Part shown: positions 1 to 8,356 of the stretch, in pieces | Numbering within the stretch: position 1 is the first letter of the stretch | Layout: each line of letters opens with the position of its first letter | NCBI GenBank assembly: GCA_964444685.1 | Contig: CAYUIG010000047.1 | Location: 1 to 24,767, forward strand | Reading direction: 5' to 3' | From: CAYUIG01 sp964444685 | GTDB lineage: Bacteria; Gemmatimonadota; Gemmatimonadetes; Longimicrobiales; RSA9 | DNA length: 24,767 nucleotides | Program-made: the position numbers and the translations under genes | Notes under the pieces: model-generated | Database searches by the model: none | Told to the model about the DNA's origin: nothing | The model's input: only the letters and a program-made list of their open reading frames with translations

Positions 1-189
1 GACAACTACCTGGCGTGCAGCCCGCGCACGAAGTCGGAGCTGGTCGTGCTGATCCGCGCCGGCGACGAAGTCTTCGGCCAGATCGACATCGATTCGAAGA
101 AGGTGGACGCCTTCTCCGCGGAGGAGCAGGAGGCGGTCGAGATGGTAGCGGACAAGCTGGCCGAGGTCTTCGTGGCCGAGCGCCGCTGA
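1..189 (+). CDS. GAF domain protein, C-terminal end only
   Basis: An open frame runs in from the left edge and stops with TGA at 187-189, leaving 62 residues. The visible part has the pattern of the last strands and helix of a small GAF domain: LACSPRTKSELVVLI, then GQIDIDS, then an acidic helix with EEQEAVEMVADKLAE. This resembles the free methionine-(R)-sulfoxide reductase type (MsrC/YebR-like), where a Cys sits just before a (T/N)SE(I/L)VV strand; a Cys is present here. The N-terminal part with the other expected cysteines lies outside the window, so enzyme activity cannot be judged and it may simply be a ligand-binding GAF protein. The next gene starts 4 bases after the stop, so they are probably co-transcribed. 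Confidence 0.7.
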   Translation, partial: DNYLACSPRTKSELVVLIRAGDEVFGQIDIDSKKVDAFSAEEQEAVEMVADKLAEVFVAERR

Positions 190-193
190 CGCG

Positions 194-931
194 ATGGGCG
201 CGGCGCTGCGCGCGGTGCTCGCGCCCAACGCGTCGCCCATGACGCTGGATGGCACGCGCACCTGGATCGTCGGCACGCGCGTCGCTGCGGTAATCGATCC
301 GGGCTCCGCCGCGCCCGCACACCTCGACAGGCTCGCACACGAGGTGGCGGGCGCGACCGTTTCCATCGTCGTCACGCACGAACACCCCGATCACTCCACC
401 GGCGCCGCGGAGCTCGCGGCGCGCCTCGGTGCGCCCATTCTCGGCATTGCCGCCGGCTCACTCCAGTCTGGCGACGCGGTCCCGACCGATGCCGGTGATC
501 TTGTCGCGATCCCGACCCCCGGTCACGCGCCGGACCACATCGCGCTGCACTGGCCCTCGGAGCAAGCGGTCTTCGTAGGCGATCTGATGATGGGCGGGCT
601 CGATACGGCAGTCGTTGCAGCGCCGGAAGGGGATCTCGGCCAGTACATCGAATCGCTCGAGCGCATCCGCACACTGCGCCCGCGCATCCTCTATCCCGCG
701 CACGGCCCGCCGTTCGAGGATCCCGATGAGGCGATCGATCGCTACATCCGCCATCGCGAGGAGCGTCGTGCGCAGGTGCTCGACGCCGTGCGCGCCGGTG
801 CGCGTACGCCGGAGGAGATCGTGACGCGCGTGTACGGCGAATCTCTCGATCCGAAGCTGCGCTATTTCGCGGAGCGCGCGGTCGAGGCCTATCTCATGCA
901 CCTCCGTCGGCACCATGAACTGGACGGGTGA
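194..931 (+). CDS. LACTB2-like metallo-beta-lactamase-fold hydrolase
   Basis: This 245-residue protein has the metallo-beta-lactamase metal-binding set: H62-x-H64-x-D66-H67 in THEHPDHS, H111 in PTPGHAPDH, D130 in FVGDLMMGG and H170 in YPAHGPP. After H170 comes an acidic linker and a C-terminal helical part (RYIRHREERRAQVLDAV onward) like the winged-helix tail of LACTB2/RNase Z-like hydrolases. The N-terminus NASPMTLDGTRTWIVG matches the usual start of that family, which supports ATG 194 over the internal Met at 239. LACTB2 relatives are nucleases or thioester/ester hydrolases, so the substrate here is unknown. The 3' end overlaps the M20 peptidase gene by 17 bases, indicating translational coupling. 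Location is probably cytoplasmic, since no signal peptide is seen. Confidence 0.85.
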   Translation: MGAALRAVLAPNASPMTLDGTRTWIVGTRVAAVIDPGSAAPAHLDRLAHEVAGATVSIVVTHEHPDHSTGAAELAARLGAPILGIAAGSLQSGDAVPTDAGDLVAIPTPGHAPDHIALHWPSEQAVFVGDLMMGGLDTAVVAAPEGDLGQYIESLERIRTLRPRILYPAHGPPFEDPDEAIDRYIRHREERRAQVLDAVRAGARTPEEIVTRVYGESLDPKLRYFAERAVEAYLMHLRRHHELDG

Positions 932-2078
932 TCCGGAGCGCATCGCGCTCGTGACGGGCGCAATGCCCGATGCCGCCGCGCGCATCCTCGAGCGCGCGCG
1001 CCGATACGTAGAGATCGAGACGCCGAGCCGCGACGAGACCGCGCTCGTTGCGCTCGCCGAACTCATCGCGTCGGAGCTGATCGCGCTCGGTGCGACGGTC
1101 GAACGCCACGACGCGCCGGGGCTCGGCCGCAACATGATCGCGGAGTTCGCCGGCACCGAGGAAGGCCCTCCGCTCCTTGCCGTTGCGCACATCGACACGG
1201 TGCACCCGCGCGGCACGCTGGAGACCATGCCGATGGTCGCGGACGGGGAGCACATGCGCGGCCCCGGCCTCTACGACATGAAGATCGGCCTGGCCCTCGC
1301 CGTCGAAGCCCTTGCGACGCTTCGTGCCGCGGGCCGCGCACCGCGCCGCACCGTACGCGTGCTCGTCACCTGCGACGAGGAGATCGGCTCGCATTCGTCG
1401 CGGCCGATCTTCGAGGCGGAGGCGAAGACCGCGTTCGCGGCACTGGTGCCCGAGCCCGCGCTACCGAACGGCGGCGTGAAGACGCAGCGGAAGGGTGTGG
1501 CCACGTGGCGGCTCGAGGTCGAGGGGCGGGCTGCCCACGCCGGCACCGCGGACCCGGGCGAGGCGGTGAGCGCGATCGCCGAGATGGCGCATCAGATCCT
1601 TGCCGTCCTCGAGCTCGCGGACCCTTCGAAGGGCACCACAGTGAATGTCGGTGTGGTGCGCGGCGGGACGGCGTCGAACGTCTTCGCCGCCGATGCATCG
1701 GCGGATGTCGATACGCGCGCGTGGGAGCCGGAGGAGGCCGAGCGGATTCGAGTCGAGCTGGAATCGCTGGAGCCCGTCGATCCGCGGGCGAAGGTCAGCG
1801 TCCGTCTGTCCGAGGATCGCGGGCCGCTCGTGCGTACGCCCGAGGTTGCGGCCCTTGCCGATCACGCTGCCAAACTCGCATCGGACCTCGGGTTCCAGCT
1901 CTTCGAGGGCGCGAGTGGCGGCGGCAGCGACGGATCGCTCCTCGCCAGCTACGGGCTGCCCGTGCTGGACGGGCTCGGCCCACTGGGTGGCGGCGCACAC
2001 TCGGCAAACGAGCACATCGTCGTGTCGGACCTGCCGTTCCGCCTCGCACTCATGATGCGCCTCATGGAAACGTTGTGA
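915..2078 (+). CDS. M20 family metallopeptidase (carboxypeptidase G2-like)
   Basis: The 387-residue protein carries the M20 di-zinc set: H92 and D94 in AHIDTV, bridging D121 in GLYDMKIG, the catalytic Glu pair E155-E156 in CDEEIGS, a further ligand at E180 in VPEPA, and H362 in GGGAHSANEH. The central dimerisation (lid) domain begins near residue 190 and contains GRAAHAGT, whose His is typical of carboxypeptidase G2, ArgE and DapE relatives. It probably removes a C-terminal or acyl-linked amino acid from a small peptide or conjugate; the exact substrate is not predictable. No signal peptide is visible, so it is likely cytoplasmic. It overlaps the hydrolase upstream by 17 bases and shares GTGA with the acetyltransferase downstream, forming a compact operon. 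Confidence 0.88.
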   Translation: MNWTGDPERIALVTGAMPDAAARILERARRYVEIETPSRDETALVALAELIASELIALGATVERHDAPGLGRNMIAEFAGTEEGPPLLAVAHIDTVHPRGTLETMPMVADGEHMRGPGLYDMKIGLALAVEALATLRAAGRAPRRTVRVLVTCDEEIGSHSSRPIFEAEAKTAFAALVPEPALPNGGVKTQRKGVATWRLEVEGRAAHAGTADPGEAVSAIAEMAHQILAVLELADPSKGTTVNVGVVRGGTASNVFAADASADVDTRAWEPEEAERIRVELESLEPVDPRAKVSVRLSEDRGPLVRTPEVAALADHAAKLASDLGFQLFEGASGGGSDGSLLASYGLPVLDGLGPLGGGAHSANEHIVVSDLPFRLALMMRLMETL

Positions 2079-2905
2079 GCGATTTCATCATCCGTCCACT
2101 CGAGGGAGAGGCGGAGCTGCGGGCGTGCGTCGAGCTCCAGGAGGAGACGTGGGGGCCGGGCTTCGATGAGCGCGCGCCCGCCACGATCCTCAGGATCGCG
2201 CAGCGTGTGGGCGGCATCGCATCGGGTGCGTTCGACGGCGATGGCCGGCTCGCGGGCTTCGTGTTCGGGATCACCGGTGTCGAGGACGGCCGGCTCGTAC
2301 ACTGGTCGGACATGCTGGCGATCCGCCCCGATCTACGGGATCGTGGACTGGGTGAGGCGCTGAAGCGCCATCAGCGCGACGAGCTGTTGAAGGTGGGTGT
2401 CGAGGAAGTGCTCTGGACCTTCGATCCGCTCGAGGCCAGGAATGCCCGGCTCAACCTCTCCCGGCTCGGGGCGATTTCACGCGAGTACCTGCGCGACTAC
2501 TACGGCGAGGGGCTGTCGCCGCTGCATGCGGGGATCGGCACGGACCGGCTGCTCGTGCGCTGGCGGATCGGTTCGGACCGTGTGCGCGACCGTCTCGCGG
2601 GGCGCACCGAACCACCGACGCAGGCCGCTTGCGCCGATGCGGAGAGAGTCCTCGATGTATCGATCGGACCGACGTTTCCGAGTCCGAATGGTGAAATGGG
2701 ACGGCCGTGTGCGCCGATCGTTACGATCGCGGTTCCTTCGGACATTCAGCGGATGAAGACGCAGGACCTGGCGCTGGCGCAGGAATGGCGCAGGGCCGTG
2801 CGTGCCGCGTTCGAGGCGTGCTTCGCCGCGGGTTACGAGGCGGTGGAGCTGGTGCGTGAGGACGACCGGGTCGCCCGTTACGTGCTGGAGGCGGCCACGG
2901 CCTGA
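2075..2905 (+). CDS. GNAT-superfamily acetyltransferase, COG3375-like
   Basis: The frame stays open far upstream (to 1505), but that part is antiparallel-free overlap with the peptidase in another frame. The GTG at 2075, overlapping the peptidase stop as GTGA, begins a sensible protein: VSDFIIRPLEGEAELRACVE. The resulting 276 residues fit the COG3375 predicted acetyltransferases. The acetyl-CoA pyrophosphate-binding motif is RDRGLG within LAIRPDLRDRGLGEALK (about residues 84-100), followed by WTFDPLEARNARLNLSRLGA, which is characteristic of the group. The C-terminal third (after about residue 175) is a less conserved extension. The substrate is unknown. The last 28 bases overlap the convergent diguanylate cyclase gene on the other strand. 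Confidence 0.8.
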   Translation: MSDFIIRPLEGEAELRACVELQEETWGPGFDERAPATILRIAQRVGGIASGAFDGDGRLAGFVFGITGVEDGRLVHWSDMLAIRPDLRDRGLGEALKRHQRDELLKVGVEEVLWTFDPLEARNARLNLSRLGAISREYLRDYYGEGLSPLHAGIGTDRLLVRWRIGSDRVRDRLAGRTEPPTQAACADAERVLDVSIGPTFPSPNGEMGRPCAPIVTIAVPSDIQRMKTQDLALAQEWRRAVRAAFEACFAAGYEAVELVREDDRVARYVLEAATA

Positions 2906-4857
2906 GGGTGGCTCCGGCGCGCGGCCTTGTGGGCGTACAGGGCGCGGTCGACGGCGGCGATGATGTCCTGCGGCGTGTTCATGCCTTCCTCGTAGCCGGC
3001 GATCCCGAACGCGACGCCGAGCGGTCCGCGTCCGAGCCGCTCGACCACTTCCGGGAACTTCTCCGCCACGCGTTCCGCGAACACGAGGGCTCCGTCCAGC
3101 GTGGACTGTGACAGGAGGACGATGAACTCGTCGCCGCCGTAGCGTGCGGCGAGGTTCATTGCGCGCGTCTCGCCCGCCAGCACCTCGCCGAATGCGCGCA
3201 GCGCGTCGTCGCCGGCGAGGTGGCCGTAGCGGTCGTTGTAGTCCTTGAAGCCGTTGACATCGAACATGACGGCGACGAGTGAGCGGCCGCGGCGGGCGGC
3301 GGCGAACTCGCGGCTGAGGTCGTGCTCGAGCTGGCGGCGATTCGCGAGGCCGGTCAGCGGGTCGGTCTTCGAGAGGATGTTGACCTGCTGGAAGAGGCGC
3401 GCGTTCTCGATGGCGATGGCGGCCTGGTCGGCGAGCGCGCAGAGCAGCTCGAGGTCGTCCTCGTCGAACGGGTGCGGCGCGACGCACCAGAGTGCGCCGA
3501 GGGTGCGGCCGTGGCAGCGGAGCGGTGCGGCCGCCGTCGGTGAGCGGCCGACGAGGGTGCGGCTCTCGGTGCGGAAGCTGGCATCGAGGCGCGGGTCCGC
3601 GGTCGAGCGGACGACGCCGTGCGCGACGACCCAGCCTGTGAAGCTGCCCTCGACGGGGAAGCGCATGCCGATGGCCTCGGGCCCGACGCCGTGTGCGGCG
3701 CGCAGCACGAGGGTGGAGCCGTCGCCCTCGAGGAGTTCGATGCCGGCGGAGCGGCCACCGAGCAGGCGGCAGGTCCAGGTGGCGACGAGCTCGAGGGTAC
3801 GGTCCACGTCGAGTGCGCCGGCCAGCGACTGGCTCACCTCGACGAGTGCGCGCGACTGCGCCAGCTCGAGCCGCTCGCGCGAGCGGAGCTTCGTGGCGCG
3901 CAGCAGATAGCCCACGCGCCACGCCATCAGGAGCCACGCGACACCCATCATGATCCCGGGTGCGGTCCGGAGCGGCGGACGGAGCAGGCCGTCCACCAGC
4001 GCGCCCGCGAGCAGCAGGGCTGCGCCCGGCGCGAGGATCTGGCGCACGTGCAGACTGGACGGGGTCGCTCGTGCGGGGTTGGCGCCGCCGATGCGCGCGG
4101 TGTTGACACCCGCGGCGGCGAGCGACAGCCAGCCGGCCGCGAAGATCGCGGTGCCGACGGTGTCACCGCGGCAGCAGGGCTCTTTGCCGGCGAGGAGCGG
4201 GAGCGCGCCGAGCGAGATCATCACGCAGGCGGCGCCGATCCAGACGAGGGAGCGACGGGGTCCACCCACGGCCGGGACCAGCATCAATGTGACGCCGCAG
4301 AGGAACAACGCGCCGGCTGTGACCGGAGCGACCGTCCATGCCTGGAGACCGAAGGATTCGCCTGCTCCGTGCATGCGCACGCCCGGGGCCCATTGCAGAA
4401 CCGCGACGCTGACGGCGGCTACGATCAGCGCCGCGTCGATCATCATCTCGACCCGCCGGCCGCGGTCGCGCTGGTGCAGCATCAGCGCGGCGGCGCAGGC
4501 GGCCAGCCCGAGCGGAAGGGGCGCGAGCACGCGTGCCGGCGTGAAGCCGGGAAGTCCCGTGGACAGGCCGGTCTGGAGCGCGGCCGCGATGGCGGCCCCG
4601 GTGAACAGCGCCCAGGGGGGCGTCATTACGGGCGGCAGCGACACGGCCACGATCACGCAGGTGGCGGCGGCGGCCAGGGGCACGGCGGCGGCAAGGGCGG
4701 AGGGCACACCGAGACCCGCCGCGAGCCCGAGGGTCAGCAGCAACCACGCGCCTGCCGCAGTACCGACCATCCGGCCGGTTACCCGGCGTACCGGGCGTGC
4801 CTGGTCTTCGATATCCGGGTGCGCTCCAACGAACGCGTCCCGTTGGACTGGGCGCAT
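2878..4857 (-). CDS. Membrane-bound GAF-GGDEF diguanylate cyclase
   Basis: The 659-residue protein has about ten hydrophobic segments between residues 33 and 320, a linker, a GAF domain (about 345-490) and a GGDEF domain (about 495-648). The GGDEF domain keeps DPLTGLANRR, the metal/substrate strand FDVNGFKDYND and an intact signature G574-G575-D576-E577-F578, so it should make c-di-GMP from two GTP. The RxxD product-inhibition site that normally lies six residues before the signature reads R565-A-M-N568, with Asn for Asp, suggesting weakened feedback inhibition. A ligand of the membrane or GAF domain presumably controls it. ATG 4857 gives the longest sensible protein; Met30, just before the first membrane segment, is an alternative. 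It follows the decarboxylase by 98 bases on the same strand. Confidence 0.9.
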   Translation of the reverse strand: MRPVQRDAFVGAHPDIEDQARPVRRVTGRMVGTAAGAWLLLTLGLAAGLGVPSALAAAVPLAAAATCVIVAVSLPPVMTPPWALFTGAAIAAALQTGLSTGLPGFTPARVLAPLPLGLAACAAALMLHQRDRGRRVEMMIDAALIVAAVSVAVLQWAPGVRMHGAGESFGLQAWTVAPVTAGALFLCGVTLMLVPAVGGPRRSLVWIGAACVMISLGALPLLAGKEPCCRGDTVGTAIFAAGWLSLAAAGVNTARIGGANPARATPSSLHVRQILAPGAALLLAGALVDGLLRPPLRTAPGIMMGVAWLLMAWRVGYLLRATKLRSRERLELAQSRALVEVSQSLAGALDVDRTLELVATWTCRLLGGRSAGIELLEGDGSTLVLRAAHGVGPEAIGMRFPVEGSFTGWVVAHGVVRSTADPRLDASFRTESRTLVGRSPTAAAPLRCHGRTLGALWCVAPHPFDEDDLELLCALADQAAIAIENARLFQQVNILSKTDPLTGLANRRQLEHDLSREFAAARRGRSLVAVMFDVNGFKDYNDRYGHLAGDDALRAFGEVLAGETRAMNLAARYGGDEFIVLLSQSTLDGALVFAERVAEKFPEVVERLGRGPLGVAFGIAGYEEGMNTPQDIIAAVDRALYAHKAARRSHPQAVAASST

Positions 4858-4875
4858 TTCGCCTGTCTTGATGCC

Positions 4876-4893
4876 CCACCCCGGGCCGGGGAG
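4876..4893 (-). other. GC-rich inverted repeat upstream of the cyclase gene
   Basis: CCCCGG (4879-4884) and CCGGGG (4886-4891) form a near-perfect palindrome in the 98-base gap between the decarboxylase stop and the cyclase start. There is no T-run after it in either direction, so it is not a standard intrinsic terminator. It could still slow polymerase or affect translation of the cyclase mRNA. Chance is possible in DNA this GC-rich. Confidence 0.25.
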
Positions 4894-4955
4894 AATGACT
4901 GCGGTTGCGCGGAAGCGGGAGGGTTGTCGCCCAAGCTAATGTGCGATTCTTCGCG

Positions 4956-6371
4956 TCACAAGCTTTTCGCGGCTGAAACAACAGCCTCCCATGCCCTCCG
5001 TACATGGCGCTCTTCCGACCGGACGTTCCCGATCGCGAGGCGCAGTGCCAGCCGGCCGCGGACGCGGGTGTGGGACAGGAAGATGTCCCCGCTTTCGTTG
5101 ATCCGGTCGAGCAGCGCCTGGACGTCCGCATCGGTGGCGTCGCGGGGCCGGAAGACGACCACCGAGAAGTCGACCGGCGCCATGACCTCGAAGCGGGGGT
5201 CGGCTCGGACCAGGGACTCGAACAGCCGGGCCAGGCGGAGGTGCTCGCGCAGGTGGGCCGCGATCCCGGCGGCGCCGAACCAGCGGAGCACGAACCACAG
5301 CTTCAGCGAGCGGAATCGGCGGCCGAGGGACACGCCGTAGTCCATAAGATTCTTCACGTCGTCGCCAACACCGGTGCGCAGGTACTCCGGCGTCAGGCTG
5401 AACGCGGCGCGCAGCGTTTCCGGACGGCGGCAGTAGAGCGCGGAGCAGTCGACCGGTGTGAAGAGCCACTTGTGCGGATTCACCACGAGCGAGTCCGCGC
5501 GCTCGCAGCCATCCAGCACGTGCCGCAGCTCGGGCAGCACCGCAGCCACGCCGCCGTACGCGGCATCGACGTGCAGCCAGATGCCTTCGCGCTCGCAGAT
5601 ATCGGCAATCGCGGGGACGGGATCGACGGCCGTGGTCGATGTGGTGCCTACCGTTGCCGTGACCGCGACGGGTTGCGCGCCGTTCGATCGATCTTCTGCG
5701 ATCATCCGTTCGAGTGCGTGCACATCCATGCGCAGCGCATCATCGGTGGGCACGCTGCGGATGCCGTCGAGTCCGAAGCCGAGCGTGAGTGCAGCCTTGT
5801 CGACGCTCGAGTGCGCTTCCTCCGACTTGTAGATGCGGAGCATGGGCAGGTCACGGCGTCCCGCCATGCCGTGCTCGCGGATGCCGAGTCGTGCGGCTTC
5901 ACGCGCGGCCGCGAGCGCGTACAGCGTGCTCGATGATGCGGTGTCGTTGATCGTACCATCGAACGTGTCGGGCAGTCCGATCAGGTCGCGCAGCCAGCCG
6001 AGCGCGACGTCCTCCAGCTCGGTCTGCGCGGGCCCGGTCTTCCACAACATCGCGTTGACGTTCAGCGCCGCGGCCAGCGCTTCCGCCAGGATGCCCGGGC
6101 CGCTCCCGGTGATCGCGAAGTAGCCGAAGAAGCCGGGGTGGTTCCAGTGCGTGGTGTTGGGGACGATCAGCTCGTCGAAGTCCCTCAACAGCGCTTCGAA
6201 CGGCTCGCCGGTTTCGGGGGCGCGGCCGGGCAGCCGGCGCTTCAGGTCGCCCGGCTCGAGGCGCGGCAGGACGGGGTGACGCTCGATCTGCTCGATGTAC
6301 GAGGCAATCCGTTCGATGACCGCGGCGCCGTGCGCGCGCAGCTCGTCCGGCGTCATGTCCATCCGCTTCAT
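4956..6371 (-). CDS. PLP-dependent aromatic-L-amino-acid-type decarboxylase
   Basis: The 471-residue protein is full length for group II decarboxylases (DDC/tyrosine decarboxylase/tryptophan decarboxylase type). The PLP-binding lysine is K301 in VNPHKWLF. The ring-stacking His is H187 in SEEAHSSVDKAA, and the Asp that pairs with the pyridine nitrogen is D269 in HVDAAYGG. The N-terminal substrate loop reads THWNHPGFFGYF, and TASSSTLYALAAARE corresponds to the phosphate-binding segment. Such enzymes convert aromatic amino acids to amines and CO2; some family members act as aldehyde synthases, and the sequence alone does not settle which. It is divergent from the PBP4 gene with a gap of only about 70 bases. 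No signal peptide is seen, so it is cytoplasmic. Confidence 0.9.
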   Translation of the reverse strand: MKRMDMTPDELRAHGAAVIERIASYIEQIERHPVLPRLEPGDLKRRLPGRAPETGEPFEALLRDFDELIVPNTTHWNHPGFFGYFAITGSGPGILAEALAAALNVNAMLWKTGPAQTELEDVALGWLRDLIGLPDTFDGTINDTASSSTLYALAAAREAARLGIREHGMAGRRDLPMLRIYKSEEAHSSVDKAALTLGFGLDGIRSVPTDDALRMDVHALERMIAEDRSNGAQPVAVTATVGTTSTTAVDPVPAIADICEREGIWLHVDAAYGGVAAVLPELRHVLDGCERADSLVVNPHKWLFTPVDCSALYCRRPETLRAAFSLTPEYLRTGVGDDVKNLMDYGVSLGRRFRSLKLWFVLRWFGAAGIAAHLREHLRLARLFESLVRADPRFEVMAPVDFSVVVFRPRDATDADVQALLDRINESGDIFLSHTRVRGRLALRLAIGNVRSEERHVRRAWEAVVSAAKSL

Positions 6372-6440
6372 TGATTCGCGGCCCGCTCCGTTCTATCCTT
6401 GCCCGACCCCGATGAACGCGTGCGCGATGACGGGAGGGGC

Positions 6441-7898
6441 GTGATCGATCGGTGCAAGCTGCCGGCGCTGCCGGGTGCCCGCAACCTCGCCTTCGCCGTT
6501 CTGTTTGCGACGTCGGGGTGTGCGGCCCGCTCGCCCGCCTCGACCCTCTCGCTGTCGCCCGCGTCCGCGCTCGCGCACGCCATCGACTCCATCATTGCAC
6601 AGTCGCCGGTCGACCGTACGCACTGGGGTATCGCGGTATTCGACCCGCGCACGGACGAGTGGCTGTATCGGCGGAACGCGGCGCAGCACTTCATCCCCGC
6701 ATCGAACACCAAGCTGACGGTGACGGCCGCCGCGCTCGGGATTTTCGGTGCGGACTGGCGCTACTCGACGCGCATCGCTGCTGCCGGCGATGTCGTGATC
6801 ATCGAAGGCAGCGGCGATCCGACGATGTCGGCGCGCTTCCTCGATGCGCCGCTCGCCGCGGCGGAGATGATCGCGGATTCGATCGCCGGGCGTGTTGCCG
6901 CGGTGCGCGAGCTGGTAGTCGATGTATCGCGCTTCACCGACGAGTACGTGCATTCCGCATGGGAAGTCGGCGATCTGCCGTGGACGTACGCACCGCCCGT
7001 TGCGGCGTTCGGCATCGACGAGGGCACGTTCCGCGTGGTGCTGACGCCGGGCCCGCACGCCGGTGTGCCGGCGACGGTCGAGGTCGTGGGCGGCGCGCTT
7101 CAGCCGCTATCGGCATCGGTGGCGACCGACATGTCCGGCGGTGGCGCCGCAGTGGATGTGGACTATACCGCGCGCACGGATACCGTGTACCTGCGCGGGA
7201 GCGTGCCGCTGGGAACGACCGACACGGTAGCGCTCGCGGTGACGGATCCGCCTCGTTATGCTGCGCGCGCGGTGGCGGCTGCGCTGGCACGGCGAGGCAT
7301 CGAGGTCGGTGCCGTGCGCGTCGTGCAGGATTCGGTGGAGGCGGCGCGTCTACATGCGGGTGCGCGCACGATTGCGGTGCTGCAGTCGCCGCCGCTGCGC
7401 GACATCGCGGCGGCCATCCTGCGGCCCAGCCAGAACTGGATCGCGGAGATGCTCCTCAAGACGCTGGGCGGAAGCTGGAGCGGCGGGCTGGCCGCGGAGC
7501 GTGCGTGGCTGGTGAAGGAGGCGGGCATCGATTCGCTGGCGTTCTCGCTGCGCGACGGGTCCGGACTCTCGGCCCAGAACCTGCTCGCGCCCGAGGCGAT
7601 CGTGGAGCTTCTGGAGTACGCGCGACAGTCGGACTTCCGGGTCGCCTACCGTGATGCGCTGCCCGCGCCCGGGATGCTCGAGTCGACGCTGGAGAGCCGG
7701 CTGACGGGCTTCGAAGGACGCGTACGCGCGAAGACGGGCACGATCTCGAACGTCAACGCGCTGAGCGGATATCTCGTCACCGACGCGGGACACGAAGTGA
7801 CGTTCAGCATCATGACCAACGGCACCGGCTTGCCGTCCGGCGTCGTCCGTCGAGCGATGGACGATGTGGTGGCGGCGATTGCACGGGAGGCACGATGA
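6441..7898 (+). CDS. dacB: D-alanyl-D-alanine carboxypeptidase/endopeptidase, PBP4 (S13) family
   Basis: The protein has all three penicillin-binding motifs: SNTK (S88-K91), SQN (S330-N332) and KTG (K431-G433), with the long insertion between the first two that is typical of PBP4. It trims D-Ala from, or cuts cross-links in, peptidoglycan on the outer side of the cytoplasmic membrane. I chose GTG 6441 because GGGAGG lies just before it (6432-6437) and the protein then opens with a short basic stretch, a hydrophobic core (LAFAVLFATSG) and a Cys, a signal peptide with a weak lipobox (TSGC). In-frame TTG 6399 and GTG 6420 are alternatives without a visible Shine-Dalgarno. With GTG 6441 the product is 485 residues. 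Its stop overlaps the next start as ATGA. Confidence 0.9.
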   Translation: MIDRCKLPALPGARNLAFAVLFATSGCAARSPASTLSLSPASALAHAIDSIIAQSPVDRTHWGIAVFDPRTDEWLYRRNAAQHFIPASNTKLTVTAAALGIFGADWRYSTRIAAAGDVVIIEGSGDPTMSARFLDAPLAAAEMIADSIAGRVAAVRELVVDVSRFTDEYVHSAWEVGDLPWTYAPPVAAFGIDEGTFRVVLTPGPHAGVPATVEVVGGALQPLSASVATDMSGGGAAVDVDYTARTDTVYLRGSVPLGTTDTVALAVTDPPRYAARAVAAALARRGIEVGAVRVVQDSVEAARLHAGARTIAVLQSPPLRDIAAAILRPSQNWIAEMLLKTLGGSWSGGLAAERAWLVKEAGIDSLAFSLRDGSGLSAQNLLAPEAIVELLEYARQSDFRVAYRDALPAPGMLESTLESRLTGFEGRVRAKTGTISNVNALSGYLVTDAGHEVTFSIMTNGTGLPSGVVRRAMDDVVAAIAREAR

Positions 7899-8356
7899 CG
7901 GAGTCGCAATCACGCGCGCTCAAGATCACGGCCGCGATCCTGGTCGCGTTCGGAATCGGCGCGGGGTGGCAGTACGTGCGCGCGCACGGCTTCTGGACCG
8001 AAGTAAGCGATCTGCGCGAGGAGCTCACGTTCCAGCGGCTCGAGGCCACGCTCGCTACGGCCGCGGTCGAAGCGCAGCGCGGCAACCATGACGTGGCGCT
8101 CCGGCTCGCGAGCGACTTCTTCACCGGCCTCCAGAACGACATCGGCATGGCGCCGGAAACGGCGGCGCCGGCGTTCCAGGATATTCTCACACAGCGCGAC
8201 GTGACGATCGCAACGTTGTCACGCGCGGATTCGGGGAGCGGGCGTATGCTGGCTTCGTTGTTGTCGCGGTACCGCACGGCGCTCGGCAGGCCGGTCGGTC
8301 CCGAACCCGTGGACACGGGCACGCCGGTCGATACGGCGGGAACGGGGGCGGCGTGA
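7895..8356 (+). CDS. Small single-span membrane protein, unknown function
   Basis: This 153-residue protein is not recognised. Residues 9-28 (KITAAILVAFGIGAGWQYVR) form one membrane anchor. A helical, probably coiled-coil stretch follows (about 34-70, rich in Glu/Leu/Ala) and then an amphipathic region with GNHDVALRLASDFFTGLQ that resembles one TPR-like hairpin. The last 25 residues are a low-complexity Pro/Thr/Asp tail. With the anchor at the N-terminus and few positive charges before it, the bulk is probably periplasmic, though this is inference. It shares ATGA with the PBP4 stop and GTGA with the PAP2 start, so all three are probably made together. A helper for the cell-wall enzymes on either side is plausible but unproven. 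Confidence 0.75.
   Translation: MTESQSRALKITAAILVAFGIGAGWQYVRAHGFWTEVSDLREELTFQRLEATLATAAVEAQRGNHDVALRLASDFFTGLQNDIGMAPETAAPAFQDILTQRDVTIATLSRADSGSGRMLASLLSRYRTALGRPVGPEPVDTGTPVDTAGTGAA

Noticed and set aside
1505..2074. Upstream extension of the acetyltransferase frame
   Set aside because: The frame is open, but it lies inside the M20 peptidase gene and its translation is Arg/Gly-rich. The domain begins right after GTG 2075.
4858..4955. Possible c-di-GMP riboswitch before the cyclase gene
   Set aside because: The 98-base gap lacks the conserved GEMM core, and only a GC-rich inverted repeat is visible.
3619..5340. Long plus-strand open frame (573 codons) opposite the diguanylate cyclase and decarboxylase
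   Set aside because: It is antisense to two well-supported genes. Its translation is low-complexity and rich in Arg, Gly, Glu and His without any domain, as expected for a shadow frame in GC-rich DNA.
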